The notes under the pieces are model-generated. The model saw nothing but the letters and a program-made list of their open reading frames with translations. It was not told where the DNA came from and made no database searches. Source: Algiphilus sp022763315 (GTDB lineage: Bacteria > Pseudomonadota > Gammaproteobacteria > Nevskiales > Nevskiaceae). From it: DNA of 64,000 nt. The position numbers and the translations under genes are program-made. The stretch lies in NCBI RefSeq assembly GCF_965249985.1, contig NZ_OZ252280.1, one strand, 5' to 3'. Shown here piece by piece: positions 50,129 through 59,600 of this stretch (positions are counted from its first letter, which is position 1; each line of letters opens with the position of its first letter).

Positions 50129-53100
50129 TCAGGTGGCGATCGTCCGACGCATCGCGCGCTGGGGTGGTAGAACACGGAACATCAGCGCATAGCCAACCGG
50201 GACAACCCCCAGCGTCAGCACCGTGCCCACTGCCAGCCCGAACGCGATCACGCTGGCCATGCCGTAGAACAACGCATCGCGCGCAATCATCAGCGGCAGT
50301 AGGCCGACAATGGTCGTTGCCGTGGTCATCAGGATCGGGCGCAACCGCTGCCCTGCCGCTCGTACGATGGCTTCGAAGGCATCGCCCCCAACGGCGCGTT
50401 CGAGCTCGATGCGGTCGATCAGCACGATGGCGTTGTTGATGAGAATGCCCGCCAGTGCGTACAGACCGAGCAAGGGCATAAAGCCGAAGGACGCGCCCAT
50501 GGTGTAGAGGCTTGCAACGGCGCCGATGAGCAACAGTGGCACGGTGGCCACTATCAGCATCGCGCGCCGGTAGGAGTTGAACTGCGCGACCAGCAGCAGC
50601 ACCACGACGGCCAAACAGAGCGGCACGTTGGACGCCAGTGCCGCGCGCGCCTCGCCCGAGCGGCGCACGACACCGTCGAAACTGATGCTATGGCCGGGGG
50701 CCAGATCCGCCCGGATGGCGTCGAGTGCCGGCGCGACCTCCGGCACCATGTCCTCGGCGGTCATCAAGGTATTGCGCGCCTCGACAGTGACAGTGCGCGA
50801 GAGATTCACGCGGTGAATCTGCGAATAGCCGGGGCGCAGCCGGACCTCAGCAAGTTGGGCCAGCGGCACGCTGCCGCCGTCGGGCAAGGTCACAGGGGTG
50901 TCGGCCACCGCACCTGGGTCCTGCCGTTGGCTGGCCACATTACGTGCCACGATCGGAATGCGGTCGTCGCCATCCACCAGCGCGCCGACCGCGCGGCCGC
51001 TGTAGCGCCGCGCGAGCGCGTCGCGCACCTGCTGCGTCGTCACGCCGGCGGCTTCGGCGCGCGCGGCGTCGACGTCGACGACCAGGCGATGAATGCGGTT
51101 CTGCCAGTCGCGGCGGATGTGCACGGCACCGCGCATCTGGCCCAGTGCTGTGGCAACGCGTTCACTTATGGCGTACACATGGTCGGCATCCGGGCCGCTG
51201 ATGCGGATGTCCAGCTTGGTGGAATCGCTGGGCCCGAGAAACATGCCCGTGATTCGTGCGCGCATCTCGGGAAAGCGCTCGGCCACCACCTCGCGCAGGT
51301 CCGGGATGAGCGATTGGGCCGCGGCGAAGTCGCGCGCGTTGAGGATCATGTAGCCCTGATTCGGCGCTGGATCGCTTGGCGATTGCGCAAGCACGAAGCG
51401 CGGGCCGCCGAAGCCGACGTAGGCCGCGAAATCGTCGATTCGGCCCGCGAAGCCATCCTCCTTGAGTACGCCAGCCAAGCGCTGCATGGCCTGGTCGGTG
51501 GCGTCGCGCGTGGCTTCGGCCGGCAGGTCAACGTAGATCTGGACCTGCGGCCGGTCCGAGTCCGGGAAGAACTGGGTCGGTGCGAAGCGCATGCTGACGA
51601 TGGCCAGCGCGAACAAGGCGACAATGCTGCCGAGCACCAGCCAGGGGTGGCGCATCATGCGGCGCAGGGCGCTTTCGTACACGCCGCGCAACCGCCCGAA
51701 AGAACCAGTGTTCTCGGCACGGCTGGCCGTGTCAGAACCGACCAGGGCGCCGTTGGCGCCGCCGGGCACGCGAATGAAGTGATAACAGAGCAGCGGCGTC
51801 ACGAGCATCGCCAGCACCCAGGACGCCGTAAGGCTGATCAGAATCACGAGCGAGATCGAACGCGTGTACTCGCCCGAGATGTGCTGGGCCAACATCAACG
51901 GCATGAACACCAGAATCGTGGTCAGCGTCGAGGACAGCAGCGGCAGGGCCAATTCGCGCGTCGTCTGGCCGATGATGTGATCGCGGTCCTCGCCGTCCTC
52001 CAGGCGCCGTTTGAAGTCTTCGGCGATGACAATGGCGTTGTCCACCAGCAGGCCGAGTGCGATGACCAGGGTAGCCAGGCTCATGCGTTGCAGCGTCATG
52101 TCGGTGAAGCCCATCACCGCCAGGGTCAGCAGCATCACCGCGGGCACCACCGAGCCGACAATCAGCCCGGTACGCACGCCCAGGAAGAGCACCACCACCG
52201 CGAGCACGGCGGCTAAAGTCTGCAGAACGTTGCTGGTGACGCCGTAGACCGCGCGCGCGACCTGGTCGGACTGATCGGTGACGATCGACAGCTGGTAGCC
52301 GGCCGGCAGCTCGCCACGCACCGCCTCGACGCGTTCGCGCAGGGTCTCGCCGAAGTCCAGCACGCTATAGCCGCCGCGCATGGAAACCGCCGCGATCACC
52401 GCCGGCTCACCGTTGTAGTAGGCGCGGTTGCCAGCGGGGTCCATGGACGATCGGCGTACCTTCATGAGATCCGCCAACGGCACCGGCGCCTTTATGCCCG
52501 GCAACGACACGCGTGCGTTACGTACGGCAGCCACATCGTTGTAGGGGCCGCCGGTGGTCAAGCTCATACGGGCATCGCCGGTGTCCAGCGCGCCGGCCGG
52601 TTCGAGAATCTTCTGCTCGGCTATGGCCGCCAGCACGGCCTGCGGCGAGATGCCCAGCCGCGCCAAGCGTTCGTTGCGCGCTTCGAGATAGATACGCTCG
52701 GGTTGCGTGCCGAGCAGGTCGACGCGTCCGGTGCCGCCCAATGCGTAGAGTCGGTCCTGCAGGTGCTCGGCTGTCTCGGACAGCTCGGCCAGCGTGTATT
52801 CCTCGCCGGTGAGCGCGATGGTCATCACCGCGACGTCGCTGAAGTCCGTATTGACCTGGGGCGGGTTCGCACCAGCGGGCAGGTCGTCGCGGGCGGCGTC
52901 CACGCGCGTGCGCAGGTCATCCCAGATCTGTTCGAGATCGAAGTAGCGGTCGAACATCTCGACGTGGATGATCGAGGTGCCCGCGCGGGACACGGAGCGG
53001 ATTTCCTCGACTTCTTCCATCTGGCGAACCGCCTCCTCCAGCGGCTTGGTCACCAGCAGTTCCATTCGCTCGGCGGGAAGGTTGGCGAAGCGCGTGGTGA

Positions 53101-53239
53101 TGACCGCCTCGCGGATCGTGATCTCGGGGTCCTCGCGCGCGGGAAGGGTGAAGTAGCTGACGCCACCGAAGATCATGAGCGCCAGCACGACGAGATAGAC
53201 CACGCGCTGAAAGCGCAGCGCGATCAGACCGGGGGCCAT
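50129..53239 (-). CDS. RND-family efflux pump inner-membrane protein
   Basis: This is a 1036-residue AcrB/AcrD-type transporter with twelve membrane segments and two large periplasmic loops. It has the N-terminal LPAREDPEI motif and the TM4 proton-relay region LLVDNAIVIAEDFKRR. The second half carries the analogous LAGILINNAIVLIDRIE. It belongs to the hydrophobe/amphiphile efflux group, though close to members with uncertain substrate. It follows hlyD-like and oprM-like genes in a tetR-controlled operon and is the last gene of the operon. Confidence 0.95.
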   Translation of the reverse strand: MAPGLIALRFQRVVYLVVLALMIFGGVSYFTLPAREDPEITIREAVITTRFANLPAERMELLVTKPLEEAVRQMEEVEEIRSVSRAGTSIIHVEMFDRYFDLEQIWDDLRTRVDAARDDLPAGANPPQVNTDFSDVAVMTIALTGEEYTLAELSETAEHLQDRLYALGGTGRVDLLGTQPERIYLEARNERLARLGISPQAVLAAIAEQKILEPAGALDTGDARMSLTTGGPYNDVAAVRNARVSLPGIKAPVPLADLMKVRRSSMDPAGNRAYYNGEPAVIAAVSMRGGYSVLDFGETLRERVEAVRGELPAGYQLSIVTDQSDQVARAVYGVTSNVLQTLAAVLAVVVLFLGVRTGLIVGSVVPAVMLLTLAVMGFTDMTLQRMSLATLVIALGLLVDNAIVIAEDFKRRLEDGEDRDHIIGQTTRELALPLLSSTLTTILVFMPLMLAQHISGEYTRSISLVILISLTASWVLAMLVTPLLCYHFIRVPGGANGALVGSDTASRAENTGSFGRLRGVYESALRRMMRHPWLVLGSIVALFALAIVSMRFAPTQFFPDSDRPQVQIYVDLPAEATRDATDQAMQRLAGVLKEDGFAGRIDDFAAYVGFGGPRFVLAQSPSDPAPNQGYMILNARDFAAAQSLIPDLREVVAERFPEMRARITGMFLGPSDSTKLDIRISGPDADHVYAISERVATALGQMRGAVHIRRDWQNRIHRLVVDVDAARAEAAGVTTQQVRDALARRYSGRAVGALVDGDDRIPIVARNVASQRQDPGAVADTPVTLPDGGSVPLAQLAEVRLRPGYSQIHRVNLSRTVTVEARNTLMTAEDMVPEVAPALDAIRADLAPGHSISFDGVVRRSGEARAALASNVPLCLAVVVLLLVAQFNSYRRAMLIVATVPLLLIGAVASLYTMGASFGFMPLLGLYALAGILINNAIVLIDRIELERAVGGDAFEAIVRAAGQRLRPILMTTATTIVGLLPLMIARDALFYGMASVIAFGLAVGTVLTLGVVPVGYALMFRVLPPQRAMRRTIAT

Positions 53240-53248
53240 AACGAGCTC

Positions 53249-54370
53249 CTAGGGGTTGCGCAGGGCGACACCGCGGCCGACCAGACGGACGGCCATGCCG
53301 TCTTCCAGGAAGCCGACGCCGCGGCGCGCGACGATCTCGCCCGGCTGAAGGCCCTCCAATACGGTGACTTGCTGGTTTTCCGCGACGCGCACCCGAACGG
53401 TGTGGCGGCGGAGTGCGCCGGCTTGCGGGTCGTAGACGAAGACAGCAGCGCGGTTGTCGGCGTCGGGCGTGGCTGCCAGCGCCGAGAGCGGCACCTGCGC
53501 CACGCCGCCGTCATCGGGTTGCAGGCGCAACGCGACCTCGGCACTCATGCCCGGCCGCAAAGCCGACGGTGGATCGGTCAAGGCCAGGCGGACCTCGAAG
53601 GCCCCGGAAGCCCCGGCTTCGGCCGCGATCTCGATGACGCGCCCCGTCAGCGTGCGTTGCGGCAGCGCGGCGAAGCGGACGCGGTGCTCGGAGCCCGGGG
53701 TCAGCGCATCGACTTCCGTCTCGGCCAATGGCACGTGTACCTCCAGGCCATCGGTCGCCACTGCGCGCAGCACCTCGGTACCGGCCGCGACGAAGGCGCC
53801 GCGCTCAGCGGGTCGCCGTGCCACCCGGCCGTCGTAGGGCGCGTTCAGCGTCGCGTCGCGCAGGCGTCGCTTGGCGGTCGCCAACGCCGCCTCGGCGCGC
53901 TGAATCTCGGCACGGGCCCGGGCCAGCTGCGCCTGAGACTGCTCGAGTTCGCGCACGGACTTGATGTTGTCTGCGGCGAGCTTCTGGTCGCGCTCGTACT
54001 GGGCCCGGATCGCGGGAAGCTCGGCGCGCGCGCGCTCCCGCTCGGCCCGGCGCTGAGCAACTTCCAGGCGGAAGGGCTCGGCATCCAGCTCGGCGAGCAC
54101 GTCGCCGGCGGCGAAGCGATCGCCGAGTCCCACGTGTAACGCCGCGACATGACCCGAGACCGCAAAGGACAACGGCCCTTGCTCTGATGCAGCCACGGTG
54201 CCGCTGCGCGCGCGGGTCACGGCGGTTGGCGGCGGCTGGGCTGCCACCCAGTCGATGGTCTGCGGCGGGGCTTGGCTGGGCGTCGGCGCGTCGCCGCATC
54301 CGGCGAGACCCAGCGCCAGCACCAGCGCACTAACCGTCGTTCGAGACGGATGGGGTTGCGATCTCAGCAT
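53249..54370 (-). CDS. RND pump periplasmic adaptor (HlyD/MFP family)
   Basis: This is a 373-residue membrane-fusion protein with a lipoprotein signal (LGLAGC). It has the lipoyl/barrel architecture: GHVAALHVGLGDRFAAGDVLAELD, a coiled-coil hairpin (ERARAELPAIRAQYERDQK... to AEAALATAKRR), and the return strand NAPYDGRVARRPAERGAFVAAG. It joins the inner RND protein to the outer channel. The ATG at 54370 lies inside the end of the oprM-like gene (41-base overlap), so it is likely translationally coupled. The RND gene starts nine bases after its stop. Confidence 0.93.
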   Translation of the reverse strand: MLRSQPHPSRTTVSALVLALGLAGCGDAPTPSQAPPQTIDWVAAQPPPTAVTRARSGTVAASEQGPLSFAVSGHVAALHVGLGDRFAAGDVLAELDAEPFRLEVAQRRAERERARAELPAIRAQYERDQKLAADNIKSVRELEQSQAQLARARAEIQRAEAALATAKRRLRDATLNAPYDGRVARRPAERGAFVAAGTEVLRAVATDGLEVHVPLAETEVDALTPGSEHRVRFAALPQRTLTGRVIEIAAEAGASGAFEVRLALTDPPSALRPGMSAEVALRLQPDDGGVAQVPLSALAATPDADNRAAVFVYDPQAGALRRHTVRVRVAENQQVTVLEGLQPGEIVARRGVGFLEDGMAVRLVGRGVALRNP

Positions 54371-55805
54371 GGTGCATGCGCTCCTGATCGTTGTTCGCGC
54401 GTGTGGCAAGGCCGCCGCCCAGTGCCTGGTACAGCGCCACGGCGGCCACCGCCGCGTCGGCATGACTGCGCACGGCCTGCGCTGTCTGCGCGAGATAGGC
54501 GCGGCGCGCGTCAAGCAGAGTGGCTTGCGGGATATCGCCAGCCGCGGCGCGGGCTTTGGCGTGGGCGTAGGCGCGCGCCTGCTCGCTGGCGGCGCGACGC
54601 TGCGCGCGGCTGGCCTCGGTGTGTCGGCGATACCGCGCCTGCGCCCGCTCCACCTCGGCCAAGGCGCCCATCATCGTGGCGCGGTAGTTCGCGGCGGCGG
54701 CCTCGATCTCGGCGTCGGCGGCGGCGATCTCGGCGCGGATCGCGCCACCGTCGAAGACGCGCCACACCATAGCGGGCGCCAGCAAAGCCGTCTGGCTGGC
54801 CGCGTTGAACAGCGCGCCCGTGGTCATCGCCTCGAAGCCAGACGAGGCCGACAGCTGGAGGCGCGGGAACCACTCGGCGCGCGCGCCCTCGGCCTGGGCC
54901 AGACGCTGCGCAACGCGCCAGCCTGCCGCGCGCACGTCTGGCCGGCGCTGCAGCACGGAGGCTGGAGTGCCTGTCGGCAGCGATGGAAGGGCGGGCAAAG
55001 GCGGGGGATCGCTCGGCAGATGCAGTGCGGTCAATGGCTGCCCAATCAGCTCGGCGAGTACGGTGGCGTAAGCGTCGCGCGCTGCAGCTGCCGATGCGGC
55101 CTCCGCGCGCAGTTGCTCGGCCTCGGTGCGTGCGATCGCTGCCGCGGATGCTTCAATGTCCCCGACCTCGAATCGGCGCTCAGCGATCTCGGCCTGGCGC
55201 TTTGCTGCGTGGTATTGCGCAAGCACCAAATCGGCCGTTCTCGCGGCACCTGCCCAGCCGAAATAGGTACGCGCCATCTCGGCGGCAAGCGAGGCGCGCA
55301 AGCCCTGTGCCTCCAAGGTCTGCGCACTCAGCGCCGCGTCTGCGGCGCCGAGCTGCGCGTCCAGCCTTCCAAAGACGTCGAGTTCCCAGCGTGCCGCAAG
55401 GCCGGCGTCATAGAGGGTTTGGCTGCGCTGGAACCCTGGAATGGTGTCCACTGGCAGGCTGCCATTGCGGCTGAGCCGTTGGCGACTCGCCCCGGCTTCG
55501 GCATCGAGCACTGGCCAGTGCCGGGCGGTGACCGCCTCACGTTGCGCACGCGCAGCGCGCAGCCGGGCCAGTGCGGCTTGCAGGCTTGGGTTGTCAGCGT
55601 GTGTGCGTGTCACCAGCGCGATGAGCGCTGGATCTTCGAAGTGCTCCCACCAGCGCGCCAGCCCGTCCGGCGCACCATCCACCATCGGCAACGCCCATCG
55701 CTCCGGGGTCTCGGGCAGGCTCGGTCGCTCGGGGCTGCCGGCACACCCGTTCACACCCAAGCAAAGCGCGACGACGGCTATGCGGGTGGGTCGCAGGACG
55801 GTCAC
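54330..55805 (-). CDS. RND pump outer-membrane channel lipoprotein (OprM/NodT family)
   Basis: This is a 491-residue outer-membrane efflux lipoprotein (signal core VVALCLGVNGC). It has the OprM-type pattern: a WWEHFEDPALIALVTRTH start, long coiled-coil helices with alternating Ala/Arg/Glu, the repeated LLDARRAYLA motif, and PDVRAAGWRVAQ. The start is a GTG overlapping the tetR stop as GTGA, a tight coupling. It overlaps the adaptor gene downstream by 41 bases. Confidence 0.92.
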   Translation of the reverse strand: MTVLRPTRIAVVALCLGVNGCAGSPERPSLPETPERWALPMVDGAPDGLARWWEHFEDPALIALVTRTHADNPSLQAALARLRAARAQREAVTARHWPVLDAEAGASRQRLSRNGSLPVDTIPGFQRSQTLYDAGLAARWELDVFGRLDAQLGAADAALSAQTLEAQGLRASLAAEMARTYFGWAGAARTADLVLAQYHAAKRQAEIAERRFEVGDIEASAAAIARTEAEQLRAEAASAAAARDAYATVLAELIGQPLTALHLPSDPPPLPALPSLPTGTPASVLQRRPDVRAAGWRVAQRLAQAEGARAEWFPRLQLSASSGFEAMTTGALFNAASQTALLAPAMVWRVFDGGAIRAEIAAADAEIEAAAANYRATMMGALAEVERAQARYRRHTEASRAQRRAASEQARAYAHAKARAAAGDIPQATLLDARRAYLAQTAQAVRSHADAAVAAVALYQALGGGLATRANNDQERMHHAEIATPSVSNDG

Positions 55806-56485
55806 GGCGAGATGCCTTCCGCGCCAGCGATGGCACGAATGTTGGCGCGAATCTGCCGCTGCACCATGGCCAGCTCGTCCTTGCCCAGCCGCGACCACTG
55901 CAGATGGCGCAGCACGGCCGCATGGGCTGCCCGGAACACGAGCGCCTGTCCGACCAGCGTGAAGGCCGCCACGCGAGCCTCGGCACTCTCCGGCGGAAGA
56001 CCACGAGCGATCGCCACCAGCTGTGTGGTGGTCTCGGCGAGTCCCCGCATGGCTCCTTCGAAGAGCCGGTCAAAGGCCTCGCTCGGGGCCTGCTGTTCCT
56101 TGATGATCAAGGTGGCCCACTCCGCACTCTCGTCCGCCGCGAGCACTGCTGCAAACCGCGAGATCAGTTCCTCGAGCATGCCGACGGCAGTTTGCGGAGT
56201 CGGCGGTGGGTCGCGGCGCAGAGCCTCCAGCACGAGCTCCAGGGATGGCGATAAACGCGTGCGGATTTCGACCAGGATGTGGTCAAAGATCGCCAGGTAA
56301 AGGCCGCGTTTGCCGCCAAAGTGATAGGCGATGAGTGCCTGATTAACGCCTGCCTCGACAGCGATGTCGCGTGTGCGTGCCGCATCGAAGCCAATCCGGC
56401 CAAAGACCCGCAGCCCGGCGCGTATGAGCGCGTCGCGGCTGGCATTGCCACGATCCGACGATTGCTTTGACGTTTCTCCTTGCAT
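55802..56485 (-). CDS. TetR-family repressor of the CecR type, first gene of the efflux operon
   Basis: This is a 227-residue TetR regulator. The HTH is clear (ALIRAGLRVFGRIGFDAARTRDIAVEAGVNQALIAYHFGGKRGLY). The C-terminal domain resembles the CecR/YbiH (DUF1956) type. Start is the ATG at 56485; an earlier TTG at 56503 would place the operator inside the gene. A palindrome lies 17 bases upstream (56502-56513), so autoregulation of the tetR-oprM-hlyD-RND operon is likely. Its stop overlaps the oprM start. Confidence 0.9.
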   Translation of the reverse strand: MQGETSKQSSDRGNASRDALIRAGLRVFGRIGFDAARTRDIAVEAGVNQALIAYHFGGKRGLYLAIFDHILVEIRTRLSPSLELVLEALRRDPPPTPQTAVGMLEELISRFAAVLAADESAEWATLIIKEQQAPSEAFDRLFEGAMRGLAETTTQLVAIARGLPPESAEARVAAFTLVGQALVFRAAHAAVLRHLQWSRLGKDELAMVQRQIRANIRAIAGAEGISP

Positions 56486-56501
56486 GGCCGCATTGTTAAT
56501 C

Positions 56502-56513
56502 AATCAATTGATT
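56502..56513. promoter_or_regulatory. Candidate TetR operator palindrome
   Basis: AATCAATTGATT is a perfect 12-base palindrome within an AT-rich island, TTAATCAATCAATTGATTAA, just upstream of the tetR start. The position and composition fit an autoregulatory operator. Confidence 0.55.
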
Positions 56514-56616
56514 AATGTCAAATCGCGCCCGTTGCGCAGCGGCTTGCGCGCCAGCGCAAGCGTGAATCCGCGACGCAAAACCGCGTGGATCGAAATGTCG
56601 TGGGGGCGGTGGTGCC

Positions 56617-59600
56617 CTAGCCGCAGGCCCCCACCCAGCCGCAAGCGGTGCAGGCGTCGCAGCCGTCGCGCTTGATCACCGCATGCGTGCCGCAGTCGGG
56701 ACAGGGGGCACCCGGTAGTGGTCTGGACTTGGCGGGGTCCTTCAACGTGGTTGGATCCGACACCGCATCACGCGCCGCCAGTACCCCCATCGGGTTGAGC
56801 GGGCAGCCTTCCTCGTCGAGCAGGCCGAGCATTCCGTAGCGGTGCAGCATCAGAGCGGCGATGTAAGCCACCGTGGAGGGATAGCGCAGCATCTTCTTGC
56901 TGCCCGGTCGGCGGGCCAGGAAATCACCGTGGGGCTCGGCATAGTTGAGCAGCTTGCGCAGCTTTTCCCCGATCCAGGCCGGGTCAATGACCCGCATGTC
57001 CAGTGACAGCAGCTTGCAGAGCCCGTCGAGGTCGCGCGGATAGTCGCCGGACAGCCACACGCTGTAGGGCCGACGATTGCCGTCCGGCATGACGAGTTCC
57101 TTCAACCCGAGCACGAAATCGTCGCCCGTCTGGGCATTGGCCACATCCACCGTCCAGCTCATCGTGCCGTCGGTGTCGGCCTTGGGTTCCTTGTCGGACA
57201 TCAGCGCATCGAGTACCGGTGTGGGGCCGGTTGCTTCGAAGGCGCCGAGCTGCTGGCAGCGCAGCTTGACCAGTCGCGCCACGATGGCCGTCGCGGAGGC
57301 CATCACGACTTCCCCCTGGCCCGGCATGACGGCGCGGATCGGCGCGCCGCGGGTCTTCAAGAGCGCATCCAGCTTCTTCTCCAGCCAGCCGCGATCCTGG
57401 CTGCGCATATCCATCGACAACAGCTTGGCGGTGGCGCCCAGACCCGGTGGCTGTTCGACGCCGTTGACCCAGACCTCAAAGGGCGTCGACGTACCGTTTT
57501 CGGTGTGGCCGATGACCACGGCAAAGCGCGCGGTATCGCCGTCGACAAAGTAAGTCCAGGACGGGTTGCCTTCCGCGATTTCCGGTCGGCCGGGCCAGCG
57601 CAGGCTGGAGAGCGCCGGTGCCGGCACCTGATCCAGTCGGATGCGCCGGTCGGATTCGTCGACGAAGGAGGCCGGGGTCTGGCGGGCCGTGGGCGCGGTC
57701 ACGCGCAGCACGGCGCCGGTGCTGTCGTTCGGCCGGTAGGTCGTGCAGCCCTTGCACCCCGCCGCGAAGGCATCGGCATAGACCTGCTTGAAAGTCTCGA
57801 AGTCATAGTCCGCCGGCACGTTAATGGTCTTGGAAATCGAGGAGTCAACGTGCTTCTGTACCGCCGCCTGCGTGGCGAGGTGCGCGGCGACCGGCAGGGT
57901 CTGCGCATTGACGAAATACTCGGGCAGCTGCTCCGGGTCGCCGCCCTGCTCGAGGAACAGACGATAGCCACGGTCCTGGACCTCGTAAGCCTGCCGCTCG
58001 CCATCCTGTTGGCGCTTGTAGCGGGTGTAGGCCCAGGCAAAAGGGGGCTCGATACCGTTCGACACATTGCGCCCGAAGGCCAGCGAGATGGTGCCGGTGG
58101 GGGCAATGGACAGCACGTGCGAGTTGCGGATGCCGTGCTTGGCAATGGCCTCGCGCAGTTCGGCCGGCATGCGTTGCATGAAGCCCGATTGCAGGTATTT
58201 GTCCGCATCGAAAGCGGGAAAGGCGACCTTCTCCTTCGCCAGTTCGACCGAGGCCTGATAGGCCTGGCGTTTGATGAAGTCGGCCAGCTCATCGGCCAAT
58301 GCCACGCCCTCCTCGCTGCCGTAGACCCGCTTCATCATCGCCGTGGCCGTGCCTAGGCCGGTCATCCCCAGGCCAATGCGCCGCTTGTGCATGGCCTCGT
58401 CGCGCTGCGCGGGTAGTGGCCAGTAGGTTGCGTCGAGCACATCGTCCAGCATGCGCACGGCGGTGCGCACTGTGTCGCCCAGCAGCGCGTAATCGACATG
58501 GGGGGTGTCGCCAAAGGCATCGCGCACAAAGGCGGACAGATTGATGCTGCCCAGGCAGCAGCAGCCGTAATCCGGTAGTGGCTGTTCGCCACAGTTGTGC
58601 ACAACGACGCCATTCGCATCAAAGCGGTTGATGCCAGGGATGCGCACGTCGTAGACGGGCTCGATGCCGTCATCCTCGATGGCAATGATCTGGTCAACGA
58701 AGCGCTCACGATTGAGCGCGCGCCGGTAGCCTGCCATGCTGCTGCGCAGCTTCGCGGCCTTTTGTTCATCGTTGAAACCCACCGCTTCATGGAAGCGATG
58801 CAAGTTTGCCCCGCTCACGATGAGTTCGTGCTGAGCCTTGCAGGCGTATTGGGCATCTCCGCCCGTGCCGTTGGGCAACCAGGCCGTTCGTGCCGGCCAC
58901 CGTTGTGCATAGATGGTGGAAGCGATGCCCAGGCTCATCAGCATGCGCTGCACGGCTTGCAGTGAATGCAGATCCGATTGCGCCAGACGAACAGAGATGC
59001 CCTTTTGCTGGTTGCCCTGCACCGATCCGTCTGCATCAAACAGCCCGCGTAGGAAACCACGCGCGAAGGACACTCCGGCGCGCTCTATGGCGGGGGATAC
59101 GCCTTTGTAGTGGGGCGAGAGCCCAAAGGACTCGGCCAGCCGTGTCAGACCCGCTGCAGACATCCGATACTCAGCGACTCTGCCGCCTCGTCGTACCGCA
59201 TGCCAGCCATGGAAATCGCCGCGTGTCTTGAACTGACTGCGCAGGGCGGATTCGGCGGCCTGCATGACCGCCGATGGACACGCAGAGGCTCCGTCAGCGG
59301 TTCGAGCTGTTTCTTGTTGCCAGACAGAGAGCACGGCCTTATCGGTCTTGATCGTCCCGTCGCCGACGAGAAGGCCGAGTAGGTAGCCCTTATCGCGTTC
59401 CGACTCCGACAGCGACAGGTCCGAGTTGGAATGGTCGGCCAGTGTCACCATATCGCCCACGGCAAGCGTTCCTGCCGGGCGCCAATCCTGGCGGATGGAA
59501 AAGCGCGTTATTTCAGAAACCGCAAGCACCGGATGATCCGTGGTGACGCGCAGGCTGTAGCCGCGCTTCGTGCGGATCCGCAACAACGGCTTGGTCCCGG

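Noticed and set aside
54198..56300. 700-codon open frame antisense to the efflux operon.
   Set aside because: The minus-strand genes have clear families, overlaps and signals; this frame has none.
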